The notes under the pieces are model-generated. The model searched no databases. It was not told the DNA's origin and saw only the letters and a program-made list of their open reading frames with translations. Position numbers and translations under genes: made by a program. A DNA stretch of 64,000 bases from Arcticibacter eurypsychrophilus (GTDB lineage: Bacteria > Bacteroidota > Bacteroidia > Sphingobacteriales > Sphingobacteriaceae), in contig NZ_MDFN01000015.1 in the NCBI RefSeq assembly GCF_001730525.1, positions 1 to 64,000 of the forward strand, given 5' to 3'. Shown in pieces: positions 8,376 through 16,552 of this stretch (its first letter is position 1; every line of letters starts with the position of its first letter).

Positions 8376-9833
8376 TTACTTTTTAATTACTTCATCTACT
8401 TCTTCAAGGGCTATTTTACGAAAACGACGATTTGCGTAGTCTCCAACGTAAAAGGCACCTTCTGCTTCATTGTATGCAAGTCCGGTTGGCCTGTCAAACC
8501 TTGCTTCCTTTCTCAAATCACCATCGACATACCCCCATGGATCACCATTGATACTGGAACTGCCTCTCCCCGCAAAGGTTGTGACACTTCCTTGAGGCGT
8601 TAAAATCCGAATGTCATGGTTGTCCAATTCTGTGAAATAGAAATCATATTCATCAGGCTTTGCCTGAGCAACGTATGCCGGATTTTTCACGAACACGCCC
8701 TGATAAGGAACTCTGAGACGGGCAGTTGAGCCTACTCCATCTTCATAGCCGGCAGCTCCGAGCTGTCCGCATACCAGGTAGGGTTGGTTGAATACTTTCT
8801 TTTCCCAGTTGTAATCACAACGAAGAATATAATGCTTGTTAATGACGACAATATATGCGTAGTTTCCGGATGGATGTATGAAAACCTTATATTCCCATTC
8901 CGGATCCTGAACCACAAATTGAATGTCACCCTTGAATCCAAGTCCTCCATTGAAATATTGATTCAGGTCATAACGGAAAAATTCTCCGCTGCCATAGCTA
9001 TTATAATACATTTCACCATTAACCGGGTGAACGGTTGCGCCATTACACTGCCTGGATTTTGTCAATATTTCTTTATCCTGCCAATCATTTTCTCGCGATA
9101 ACAATTGGGTTGACGCCTCATCATTTCCACCGCGATCTTCCGCAATGATCATGTACTTGCCATCAAGAGTAAAATCAAGGCTACGGGGACGCTCAAGATC
9201 CGTACGCTTCTGAGTCACGGTGCTATCCTCGAAGTTGATCAGGTAAAGTCCCCTGTTACCATCAAATACCACCCAAAGGTGTTTCGGATTTAACGGGTCA
9301 AATCTCATGGTAGAGGGATTCCAGAATCCACTCGCCATTTTATTCTGATCCTTATCTTTGAATTTTCCGTCCATCCAGGGTTCGTCACCTCTGTCATTTC
9401 TGTATCCGATCACAGTTGATACCACTAGCTTGCGCTGATAGTCAAAAACCATATCTGTCTTGCCAATAACTTGTTTGTCATTAGTTCCGACGCGCACTTC
9501 AACGTCGCCTCTGTATGCTTTTCCCGGGACCAGGCAGTAGAGTGATTCACCCTCCACGCTGATGACAACTGCCTTTTTGCCTCCTATAAATACCGATACA
9601 CTATCGGGATCATTTCCGAAATTTTTTCCAAAAATGACAAGACGTTGTCCCATACCTCCCGCTTTAGGATTGAAATTCGATACTACGACAGGCTTGGATG
9701 GGTCGAAGGGAAGTGCATCTGCGATACTACTCCCGTTGTCATCCTTGCAGCCCCCTATCACACAAGTTAAGGCGATAAAGGCAGATAGCATCCAGCATAG
9801 GAGCCGACTATCTCTTTTCTGATTAGCTCTCAT
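8376..9833 (-). CDS. IPT/TIG and NHL-repeat lipoprotein, first gene of SusCD unit
   Basis: 485 residues. The lipoprotein signal is residues 14-29 with CVIGGC (Cys29) and then KDDNGSS. Residues about 45-130 form an IPT/TIG immunoglobulin-like domain (VVVSNFNPKAGGMGQRLVI...FGKNFG). From about 135 to 480 the chain carries NHL-type beta-propeller blades: examples are DGVGSTARLRVPYQGVFV and RFDRPTGLAYNEAEGAFYVGD, the latter being the usual NHL turn. Proteins of this build often sit beside SusC in Bacteroidota and are thought to bind glycans at the surface. The gene leads a four-gene operon; the long region upstream must contain the promoter. No enzymatic residues are visible. Confidence 0.85.
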   Translation of the reverse strand: MRANQKRDSRLLCWMLSAFIALTCVIGGCKDDNGSSIADALPFDPSKPVVVSNFNPKAGGMGQRLVIFGKNFGNDPDSVSVFIGGKKAVVISVEGESLYCLVPGKAYRGDVEVRVGTNDKQVIGKTDMVFDYQRKLVVSTVIGYRNDRGDEPWMDGKFKDKDQNKMASGFWNPSTMRFDPLNPKHLWVVFDGNRGLYLINFEDSTVTQKRTDLERPRSLDFTLDGKYMIIAEDRGGNDEASTQLLSRENDWQDKEILTKSRQCNGATVHPVNGEMYYNSYGSGEFFRYDLNQYFNGGLGFKGDIQFVVQDPEWEYKVFIHPSGNYAYIVVINKHYILRCDYNWEKKVFNQPYLVCGQLGAAGYEDGVGSTARLRVPYQGVFVKNPAYVAQAKPDEYDFYFTELDNHDIRILTPQGSVTTFAGRGSSSINGDPWGYVDGDLRKEARFDRPTGLAYNEAEGAFYVGDYANRRFRKIALEEVDEVIKK

Positions 9834-10531
9834 AAAAAATAAAATATGATTATTGGTTAAAATTTGTACTCCAGCTTTTTATAAAGTAGCTGTCAACTAC
9901 AGAGCGACCTATAGCCGCGATAATTTGGCTTATCTCTGATCCTCGTAAGCCACGCCTTTACTTAATTCGGGCAACTTGTAAGCACAGAGAACCGAGAGAG
10001 CTAAGGAAACGATTCGCGCTTCCAGCTAATAATGGAGATTTGATTCATGACTAATTGGGTATAAAATAACTTAGAAATTCCGGCTTATTGCCGTTGTGAT
10101 TAATAATGGCTGAATTTAAAAGGCTGATCTATTCATTTTTGCATATCGGTCAAAACTGGTAGGGTATGCACCATACCAAGAAACATCAACAATTGAAATT
10201 GGTCAAGCCTGTTTAGTACGAGAAAGAGGTGAAGTATCTCAGCCTGAAAAATGTAGAGTTGTTATCATATGTTATTGGTTTATTTTATTGATTGCTTAAT
10301 CAATTAATTGCTTCCTTACATCAGCATCAATTAATTTATACAAGCAAAGAAAAGGATTTAGCAGGATTATAATTAGCCCTTTTATCTCAATAATTCCTCA
10401 AATCGTCTCGAAGTTTGACACTATCCATAAAGGGAATTTATATATCACTTAAAAATAAATTAAATTAAATATTATGAATAAACGTGTGTTTCAGACACCT
10501 CTAAAAAGACGGATATTGATCTTTAAAGTAG
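9834..10531. other. 698-bp intergenic region holding the promoter of the first SusCD unit
   Basis: No RNA gene or credible protein gene is visible. It should contain the promoter for the leftward IPT/NHL gene, but I could not find a convincing TAnnTTTG with a -33 element on that strand, so an activator-dependent promoter is possible. One small perfect dyad GGTATG-CAC-CATACC lies at 10163-10177, about 330 bp upstream of the gene. A 42-codon frame on the plus strand at 10473 overlaps the end of the next gene antisense and is probably chance. Confidence 0.5.
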
Positions 10532-10891
10532 TTACTTCATTTTTTCTATCTGAATTTTATCAATCTTATATTCTTTCCCTTGCTTTACCACTCCAATGGT
10601 AATAGTATTCACATGAGAAAATTTCGTATACTGCATCTGGTAAGTATTTTGATCCACCTGCTTATACGTCATAGAAGGGATCCATAAACAGTCAAAATCA
10701 AAATCATCGATCAATATATCATAGTTAAGCTGACCATCTAACTTGTACTCATTCGCTGATTGTTCAAATTGCATCAGTGCACTAGGCATTAAATGTGCTT
10801 TACGCAATGCCACAAGTCGGGGTACTAAGCCTTCGGGCATACTGCAATACGCTGATAGGTAAGCGGCGTAAAAGGTTTTCAATAAAGACAT
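10532..10891 (-). CDS. Small hypothetical protein, possibly DUF3828-like
   Basis: 119 residues, MSLLKTFYAAYLSAYCSM... The opening (FY-x2-YL-x2-Y), a middle D-rich segment (DDFDFDCLWIPSMTYKQVDQNTYQMQY) and the strand-rich end ITIGVVKQGKEYKIDKIQI resemble the DUF3828/NTF2-like fold in which secreted relatives begin after a signal peptide. Here no signal is present and an in-frame stop lies six codons upstream of the ATG, so the start cannot be moved outward within this frame; the protein is either cytoplasmic or has lost its N-terminus. It stands alone between the SusCD unit and the BlaI gene. Family assignment is tentative. Confidence 0.5.
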   Translation of the reverse strand: MSLLKTFYAAYLSAYCSMPEGLVPRLVALRKAHLMPSALMQFEQSANEYKLDGQLNYDILIDDFDFDCLWIPSMTYKQVDQNTYQMQYTKFSHVNTITIGVVKQGKEYKIDKIQIEKMK

Positions 10892-11046
10892 AGGTGAAGA
10901 TGAGTCTATTGGTTGCTTAGGGGCTATTTAAAGGTCCAAAAGCTAAATTAATTAAAATATAAACAGACCGCATTACAGAGGTTATCCAGTCCTGATTATT
11001 ACCGATACACTTTATAAATCACCTCTTGAAAATACACAATTACGAT

Positions 11047-11093
11047 ATAACTGAAAATTAAGTTGTATAACTGCATTATCAGTTATATATTTA
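11047..11093 (+). promoter_or_regulatory. BlaI-type operator embedded in the promoter of the blaI-blaR1-like operon
   Basis: A perfect dyad ATAACTGcattatCAGTTAT spans 11067-11086, and a third half-site ATAACTG lies at 11047-11053, exactly 20 bp (two helical turns) upstream. The promoter elements TTG (11063-11065) and TATATTTA (11086-11093), separated by 20 bases, bracket the dyad, so a repressor bound there would block polymerase. Autorepression by the adjacent BlaI-like protein is the natural reading. The -7 box ends 3 bases before the start codon. Confidence 0.7.
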
Positions 11094-11096
11094 CAC

Positions 11097-11465
11097 ATGG
11101 AAGAATTAACAAAAACGGAAGAGCGCATCATGCAGGTCATGTGGAAATTAAAAAAAGCGTTTGTTAAGGATATTCTTGAAGCATTAAGTGACAACCCTAA
11201 GCCTCCCTACAATACGATATCATCAGTAGTACGCCTCCTTGAAAAAAAGGGTTATATTGGTTTTAAAGCCTACGGGAAAACTTATGAATATTTTCCTTTA
11301 GTTTCAAAGTCTGATTATCGTAATTCCTCCTTTAAAAAAATACTGTCCGGTTACTTTGATAATTCCGCAGAAAACCTTGTCTCTTTTATGGTTAAGGAGC
11401 AAAACCTTTCAAAAGAGGATATAGAAAAAATAAAAGATGTATTTAACCTAAACAAACGGCCATGA
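11097..11465 (+). CDS. BlaI/MecI/CopY family transcriptional repressor
   Basis: 122 residues, the usual length for the family. The start MEELTKTEERIMQVMWKLKKAFVKDILEAL and then PPYNTISSVVRLLEKKGYIGFKAYGKTYEYFPLVSK form the winged-helix DNA-binding domain (about 1-75); the rest is the helical dimer region where BlaR1-type proteases or chaperones cut or act in relatives. The start is fixed because the first helix begins immediately at residue 3. It overlaps the downstream M56 protease gene by 4 bp (ATGA), the standard arrangement of a sensor-protease/repressor pair. In Bacteroidota these pairs are rarely tied to beta-lactamases, and none is seen here, so the signal and targets are unknown beyond probable autorepression. 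Confidence 0.93.
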   Translation: MEELTKTEERIMQVMWKLKKAFVKDILEALSDNPKPPYNTISSVVRLLEKKGYIGFKAYGKTYEYFPLVSKSDYRNSSFKKILSGYFDNSAENLVSFMVKEQNLSKEDIEKIKDVFNLNKRP

Positions 11466-12853
11466 GAACATTAAGTTACCTGTTGGAAGTTTCAGTCTGT
11501 ACAGGAATATTCTTCCTATTCTACCAGCTATTTTTAAGTAAGGTAACCTTTTTTACTCTTAACCGTTGGTTTTTATTACTATCTCTTTTAACAAGCTTCT
11601 TAATTCCTGCCATTACTATTTCTGCTCGTTTATCTGCTGTAATTCCCATTAAAACATCTTCTATAATACGTACTAACCCGATAGCAAGCATAAGGACGGG
11701 GGATATAATACTATTTAAAGAGCCAACTCATTCCGCATTACTATGGCAAGAATGGCTACCTATCCTTTATTTTATTATTAGCGGGCTGTTTTGCTTAAAG
11801 CTGATCATTTCAATTTTTCTTCTCCTTCTAAAAATCAAAAGACTTAAAGTTGAAATGATAGTTGAAGGCGTAAAAATATTAAAAGCAAGTAAGAGTTTGA
11901 ATAGCGGCTCATTTTTCAGTTACATCTTCCTTAACAATAAAGAATTAAATGATACCGAAATTCACCAGGTGATTGCTCATGAATTGGCACATACCAGGCG
12001 CTTTCACTCCATAGATATAATAATTACCCAAGTGGTACAGGCCGTATTATGGTTTAATCCATTCATTTATTTATACATTAAAAGAATAAATGAAAATCAT
12101 GAATATGAAGTAGATCAAATCATTACACTAAAGGAGAACAAAAGCGATTATGCTGCTTTGATCCTTTATTTAAGTAGCAACAATAACCCCTCGCTATACA
12201 ATGAATTCAGTATGGTTCCTATAAAGAGAAGAATCTCAATACTATTTAAAAACCCTACATGTAAGATGAAAAAGCTAACCTATTTATTTGCGCTACCCTT
12301 AGTAGTAATAAGCTGCTTCGTATTTGCCAAAAAGAGCAATAAAACTGTTCCTAATCATACGGCAAAAACTGTTATATCAAAATTAAAAACTGAAAATGCA
12401 GTACTCATGGAGAATTCTTTAAGTACTGCGAATAAAAAAGGGCATGATTCTTACTTAAAGAGAAATGGGAAAATTAAACCGGCTTTAACAGTTATTTTTC
12501 TACACTCTGACAGCATAATAGAAGCCGAAAGTACCAGTGCGAAAATAATGGATAAAATAAGTTACTCTGCTTCAGATTCTATTAAATTCAGCAAGGATAA
12601 TATGTTAATCTATCTTTTTGGAAATGCCCATTTACAATTTGTGGATACAAATAAAGCAGTCTGTAAATTAGCTGCAGCTTACATCACCATAAACCGGAAA
12701 AGTCAGAATATTACAGGAATAGGCTCAACATATGATTCTATTCTCAAGGAGTATACAGGTTTAGCTCAGTTAGCCGTAGGAAATGAAATAGGAAAAGCAG
12801 GTACAATTAAACTGAATCTTAGCCCTATTCTTAAGCAGGTTTTACTTGATTGA
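11462..12853 (+). CDS. BlaR1/MecR1-type M56 membrane metallopeptidase with OstA-like C-terminal segment
   Basis: 463 residues. Hydrophobic segments lie near 5-20, 30-52, 95-122 and 272-290. Between the third and fourth is the zinc-protease motif HELAH (His173, Glu174, His177), preceded by VIA and followed by TRRFHSIDII, typical of peptidase family M56. In known systems such proteins sense an extracytoplasmic ligand and trigger cleavage of the BlaI repressor encoded just upstream. The periplasmic C-terminus (about 300-463) is not a penicillin-binding domain and not an obvious TonB domain. Around residues 355-415 it has SASDSIKFSKDNMLIYLFGNA, then a run of beta strands and ITINRKSQNITGIG, which resembles the OstA/LptC/LptD-N jellyroll repeat. 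That resemblance is my reading by eye. Confidence 0.88.
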   Translation: MRTLSYLLEVSVCTGIFFLFYQLFLSKVTFFTLNRWFLLLSLLTSFLIPAITISARLSAVIPIKTSSIIRTNPIASIRTGDIILFKEPTHSALLWQEWLPILYFIISGLFCLKLIISIFLLLLKIKRLKVEMIVEGVKILKASKSLNSGSFFSYIFLNNKELNDTEIHQVIAHELAHTRRFHSIDIIITQVVQAVLWFNPFIYLYIKRINENHEYEVDQIITLKENKSDYAALILYLSSNNNPSLYNEFSMVPIKRRISILFKNPTCKMKKLTYLFALPLVVISCFVFAKKSNKTVPNHTAKTVISKLKTENAVLMENSLSTANKKGHDSYLKRNGKIKPALTVIFLHSDSIIEAESTSAKIMDKISYSASDSIKFSKDNMLIYLFGNAHLQFVDTNKAVCKLAAAYITINRKSQNITGIGSTYDSILKEYTGLAQLAVGNEIGKAGTIKLNLSPILKQVLLD

Positions 12854-12889
12854 AAATAGAGTTAAGATTTAGCGTTAATATATTATTAC

Positions 12890-13828
12890 TTAAGGCATTC
12901 CTTTTCCTCCTGCGGAACCATAAATTTGTCCGGTTGCATAACTAGCGTCACTTGCAGCAAGCTGGACATAAATAGATCCAAGTTCTACAGGCTGACCAGG
13001 TCTTCCAAGAGGTGTATCGCCTCCAAAACCCTTTAATTTCTCCTGAGTGGCTCCTCCACTAACTTGCAAAGGCGTCCAGATTGGTCCAGGTGCTACTCCG
13101 TTAACACGAATACCTTTTCGTGCCAGCTGTTTGGCAAGCGACCTTACGTAATTTGTGGTAGCTGCCTTGGTCTGCGCATAATCATATAAATCTTCTGATG
13201 GATCGGTAGCTTGCTCAGATGTGCTTCCTATAATAACAGACCCAGGCTGCAAATATGGAAGAGCTGCTTTAATAATCCAAAAGGGAGCATAGATGTTCGT
13301 CTTCATCGTCCAGTCAAATTGTTCCGTCGAAATATCAAGAATCGAAGCATGGGCTTGTTGCCTTCCCGTATTATTAACAATGATATCCAAACCACCAAGA
13401 CCATGCAGGGCCTCTTCGACCAATCGTTTACAGAAAGCCTCATCACGAAGATCCCCTGGAATAGCTATTGCCTTCCGGCCTTCAGCCTTAATTAAGGCAA
13501 TCACCTCCTGGGCATCCGGCTCTTCAGCAGGAAGATAATTAATGGCTACGTCCGCACCTTCACGTGCATAAGCGATAGCAGCGGCCCTAGGATAATCAGC
13601 AGGCTCAGGAGATTGAAAGGTGCCGATGATGGCGCAAGGACTGAAGGCTTTGCAGTTTAGCAGGACGTATTCCTGTGTAGCATCAACATATTTATAAAAC
13701 AGCAGCGACATGCTGACCATCAGTATACAGGCTGGATTGATCGTGCCATTAAAGGTAACCGTTTGTCCGGCAAGTGTATCGTACTTATCCAAATCAATAT
13801 CCTGGATATCCAGACCATCAGTATACAT
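12890..13828 (-). pseudogene. SDR-family oxidoreductase lacking its N-terminus, fused to a foreign 5' end
   Basis: The open frame has 312 codons, but only residues about 80-312 are SDR sequence (YhdF/general-stress-protein-39 type). Present are NNTG, the catalytic Ser in IIGSTSEQA, YAQTK with catalytic Tyr and Lys, and RVNGVAPGPIWTPL with GRPGQPVE. Missing is the segment that should precede RAAAIAYAREGADV: the beta1 strand and the TGxDSGIG dinucleotide-binding loop. In its place the frame starts inside a copy of the neighbouring hypothetical gene (LDIQDIDLDKYDTLAGQTV..., then SMSLLFYKYVDATQEYVLLN...). The product could not bind NAD(P) in the normal way, so I treat it as a deletion-fusion remnant. 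Start at 13828 is arbitrary. Confidence 0.8.
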
Positions 13829-13910
13829 GCTGGATTGATCGTGCCATTAAAGGTAACCGTTTGTCCGGCAAGTGTATCGTACTTATCCAAATCAATATCC
13901 TGGATATCCA
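13715..13910. repeat. 98-bp tandem duplication at the 3' end of a hypothetical gene
   Basis: Copy A is 13715-13812 and copy B 13813-13910, directly adjacent, with one mismatch (G at 13730 versus T at 13828). The unit length is not a multiple of three, so the duplication shifts the frame of the leftward gene entering from 14448. Removing one unit restores a single open frame of 487 codons from 14448 to 12890. Confidence 0.95.
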
Positions 13911-14448
13911 GATGTTCATAGTACTCTTCCCGGAAGTTAAAGGCCACCAGGGTTAGCCTGATGCGGTATTTGTTACTTTGCTCGTTGAGCCATTTGGGCT
14001 TTTTGATGTCCGTTTGGGTGTTCAGCTCAGGAAGGGTGACAGAAATCTTTCCTTCGGCAGACTGCAATACCTGCGGTACTACACGGAGCACATCGGCCAG
14101 CTGGCTGTCCACATTAAACTCCATGCCATTCAGGTAAGACAGGTCCGCATCGTGCAGATCCCGTTTTCCTACAGCTGCGCTGGCACTGTTGCGGATGCTG
14201 TGGTATACATAACGGGTGCTGCGACTAACGGCAGCCCCATCCCGAAATAGATAGGCCGGATCAAATGCCCTGCGAATAATGGCCGCAGTCGAGCTGGAAA
14301 GCCCGAATTCGGTCGAAGTTTTAATACTTTCCTGCGTTTGTTTAAATGCTTTGGGCTTGCCTTGAATAAGGTTCTTTTTGCCGTAAGTTCGGTATATAAC
14401 GGAGCCTGCTTTACCGCGTATCATTCCATTTTTATCTACATGAGCCAT
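13720..14448 (-). CDS. Hypothetical protein, 3' end frameshifted by a 98-bp duplication
   Basis: 242 codons. I do not recognise a function. The N-terminus MAHVDKNGMIRGKAGSVIYRTYGKKNLIQGKP, followed by a Gln/Lys/Ser-rich helix-like stretch, resembles a group of uncharacterised Bacteroidota proteins of about 220-270 residues (DUF6266-like style; not verified). Residues 1-210 look intact and end in TLAGQTVTFNGTINPACILMV. The last 30 residues (WISRILIWISTIHL...) come from reading the second copy of the duplication out of frame and are probably junk; the original continuation (SMSLLFYKYVDATQEYVLLN...) survives in the chimeric frame downstream. No signal peptide or membrane segment is seen. Confidence 0.6.
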   Translation of the reverse strand: MAHVDKNGMIRGKAGSVIYRTYGKKNLIQGKPKAFKQTQESIKTSTEFGLSSSTAAIIRRAFDPAYLFRDGAAVSRSTRYVYHSIRNSASAAVGKRDLHDADLSYLNGMEFNVDSQLADVLRVVPQVLQSAEGKISVTLPELNTQTDIKKPKWLNEQSNKYRIRLTLVAFNFREEYYEHLDIQDIDLDKYDTLAGQTVTFNGTINPACILMVWISRILIWISTIHLPDKRLPLMARSIQPVY

Positions 14449-14586
14449 AATAGGTTTTTTTTATATTAGGGAGGTAAGGTAATCGTTATTAAAACCTTAA
14501 AGTAAAGTGGTTGCATAACTTCCTAACAAAGACAGAAAAGGGTAAGGAAACAGCAGATTTTTCTTAAACCCACATTTCAGAGATTT

Positions 14587-14602
14587 CGGATTAGCTAATC
14601 CG
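14587..14602. repeat. Perfect 16-bp palindrome
   Basis: CGGATTAGCTAATCCG reads identically on both strands, with no loop, about 140 bp upstream of the leftward hypothetical gene. Such a compact palindrome suits a dimeric repressor site rather than an RNA hairpin. Confidence 0.7.
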
Positions 14603-14650
14603 TTTAAATTCCCCTTAATGAAACCTCAAACAAACCCTGTCTAATCAGGT

Positions 14651-14686
14651 ATAAGTCCCATTTATGGACGTTTAGGTGGGACTTAT
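14651..14686. repeat. 10-bp inverted repeat with 16-base loop
   Basis: ATAAGTCCCA (14651-14660) pairs perfectly with TGGGACTTAT (14677-14686). No T-tract follows on either strand, so it is not a standard terminator. Confidence 0.7.
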
Positions 14687-14764
14687 CGCGGGATTATCTC
14701 TGCTTCATCTCAGCATAATTCAGTTCTTGTTTCTATAGCAATAGAGTGTCTTATATTAGAAACC

Positions 14765-14794
14765 AAAAAAGCCCCTAGCTTATCGCCAGGGGCT
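14765..14794 (-). terminator. Rho-independent terminator of the HtrA gene
   Basis: On the minus strand AGCCCCT..AGGGGCT arms (14788-14794 / 14770-14776, extended by GC pairs inside) form a GC-rich stem followed by six T. It lies 24 bp beyond the stop codon of the leftward protease gene. Confidence 0.9.
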
Positions 14795-14817
14795 AACATT
14801 TAAGTATTTAAAAATAA

Positions 14818-16371
14818 TTAATCAGCTAAAGGGAAAGTCATCATGACTCTTGAACCATCCGGAGATATTCCATTGATCCGGAGCATATTATTTTTACTTA
14901 CCGCTAAGGCGCCATCAATATCATCAACCTTAGTGATTGGTTTCTCATTGATAGAGGTAATGATAGTTCCCCTTTCTATTCCATAACTATTAAATAGACC
15001 CTCCTGGCGCACACCTGTTACAACCAAACCACCGGCAATACGGTAACGTTGTTTCTGTGCTGCCGAAACAGGGCTAAAGCTTGCACCAAGCGTATTGTAT
15101 ATTTCTGAAGCAGATTTAGTGTTCTTAGCAACCTTCAGTTCAGACTCACCTTTCAGCGTAACTGAAGCAAGGCGTTCCTTACCTTCACGAAGATAACCCA
15201 GTTGGACTTTATCGCCAGGCCGTAGACGCGCTACGCGTTCCTGAAGATCAGAACCGGCCATAATTTTATTACCATTGATATTTGTTAGGATATCACCTTT
15301 TTTAATACCTACAGCAGCAGCACCACCACCTTCAACAACCGTAGTTACTAACAGACCACTGATTTCTTTAATGTTCAGTTTTTTAGAAACGCTGGCGTCT
15401 AAAGGCATAAAAGTAACCCCCACAAAACCACGTTTAACTGTACCGAATTTAATAAAGTCATCCATGATCTTTTTAGCCAGGTTAACTGGAATAGCAAATC
15501 CATAACCTGCATAATATCCAGTTTGAGAGGCAATAGCGGCGTTAATTCCGATCAGTTCCCCCCGGGTGTTCACTAGAGCACCACCACTATTTCCGCGGTT
15601 AATAGCGGCATCCGTTTGAATAAAGGATTCAATTGCTGAATTTGTACGGGGTTCCTGAGATTGTCTGTTGCCATATCGTTGTCCCTGTTCCTGGTTTTGC
15701 TCATTCAAGATACCTATACTTCTACCTTTAGCACTCACGATACCCGCTGTAACAGTTGTTTGTAAGGTTAAAGGGTATCCTACGGCTAAAACCCACTCGC
15801 CTACCTGCACATTATCTGAGTTACCCAATTTCACAACAGGTAAACCTGTTGCGGCAACTTTGATCAGGGCAAGGTCTGTATTGGGGTCACGGCCAATTAC
15901 TTTGGCTTCGTAAGAACGATTGTCCGTTAAGATCACCTCAATCTTACTTGCTTTTTCAACCACATGATTATTGGTAATGATGTACCCATCCGGGCTGACT
16001 ATGACACCTGAACCAGATGCCATAGTTGGTTGTCTTTCGGCGTTACCACCTCTAGGGCTACCAAAGAAATCGCGAAACATTTCCTCCATTGGATCTCCGC
16101 TTCCTCCACCTTCCTCACCTTGGGATTCCGGTTGGGTACCTCCATAAGTGGTTTGAATATGCACTACTCCTGGCGTAACAGCTGCGGCAGCCTGAACGAA
16201 GTCTACCTCTCCTGTAGAAGAAACACTTACCGGGTTATTCGTAAAGTATACTTTCTGTTTATCCTCGATCCCCATTTTCGCGGATGTATTATTTTCAATA
16301 AGCTTGTATCCGCCTATTGCAACTGCACCTCCAAATAATGCAGTTAGGAACGCTAAACCTATTCTTCTCAT
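14818..16371 (-). CDS. htrA: Do-family (HtrA/DegP) periplasmic serine protease
   Basis: 517 residues. An N-terminal membrane anchor or signal (MRRIGLAFLTALFGGAVAIGGY) leads to the trypsin-like domain. The catalytic triad is visible: His136 in ITNNHVVE, Asp166 in NTDLALIKV, Ser262 in RGNSGGALVN. A long flexible insert rich in Gly/Glu (QPESQGEEGGGSGDPMEEMF) precedes the protease core, and a Gln/Asn-rich loop sits before the active Ser. Two PDZ domains follow: about 320-400 (GFVGVTFMPL) and about 420-510. The family degrades or refolds misfolded envelope proteins. The gene is monocistronic, with its own promoter at 16402-16433 and a terminator directly behind it. Confidence 0.95.
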   Translation of the reverse strand: MRRIGLAFLTALFGGAVAIGGYKLIENNTSAKMGIEDKQKVYFTNNPVSVSSTGEVDFVQAAAAVTPGVVHIQTTYGGTQPESQGEEGGGSGDPMEEMFRDFFGSPRGGNAERQPTMASGSGVIVSPDGYIITNNHVVEKASKIEVILTDNRSYEAKVIGRDPNTDLALIKVAATGLPVVKLGNSDNVQVGEWVLAVGYPLTLQTTVTAGIVSAKGRSIGILNEQNQEQGQRYGNRQSQEPRTNSAIESFIQTDAAINRGNSGGALVNTRGELIGINAAIASQTGYYAGYGFAIPVNLAKKIMDDFIKFGTVKRGFVGVTFMPLDASVSKKLNIKEISGLLVTTVVEGGGAAAVGIKKGDILTNINGNKIMAGSDLQERVARLRPGDKVQLGYLREGKERLASVTLKGESELKVAKNTKSASEIYNTLGASFSPVSAAQKQRYRIAGGLVVTGVRQEGLFNSYGIERGTIITSINEKPITKVDDIDGALAVSKNNMLRINGISPDGSRVMMTFPLAD

Positions 16372-16401
16372 CTTTTTTTCTAATTGTGTTTATTATAATA
16401 T

Positions 16402-16433
16402 CAAATATAACATCACTACAACGGTAAATACAA
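16402..16433 (-). promoter_or_regulatory. Promoter of the HtrA gene
   Basis: On the minus strand the -7 box is a perfect TATATTTG (16402-16409) with TTG 21 bases upstream (16431-16433). The transcription start would be near 16396, giving a leader of about 25 bases before the ATG at 16371. Confidence 0.65.
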
Positions 16434-16552
16434 CAGATGAATGCCATAAGTAATGTTAAAAAATGTTAAACGTTAAAAAACGACATATAGTTTTTCCCCA
16501 AGGCTTATCAACGATTTTTTGTAATCTTGTATAGGAATTGATTCGTATTCAA

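Larger units (their letters stand above)
14449..14764. other. Intergenic region with two strong palindromes
   Basis: No gene is seen. It contains a perfect 16-bp palindrome at 14587-14602 and a perfect 10-bp inverted repeat at 14651-14660 / 14677-14686 (both listed separately). It lies upstream of the leftward hypothetical gene and downstream of the leftward HtrA gene's terminator. Confidence 0.6.

Noticed and set aside
10163-10177. GGTATG-CAC-CATACC dyad as an operator for the first SusCD locus
   Set aside because: Only 6-bp arms, 330 bp from the gene, and no promoter elements beside it; noted but not claimed.
10473-10601. 42-codon plus-strand frame starting MNKRVFQTPLKRRILI
   Set aside because: It runs antisense over the end of the small hypothetical gene, has no recognisable domain and no promoter; likely chance.
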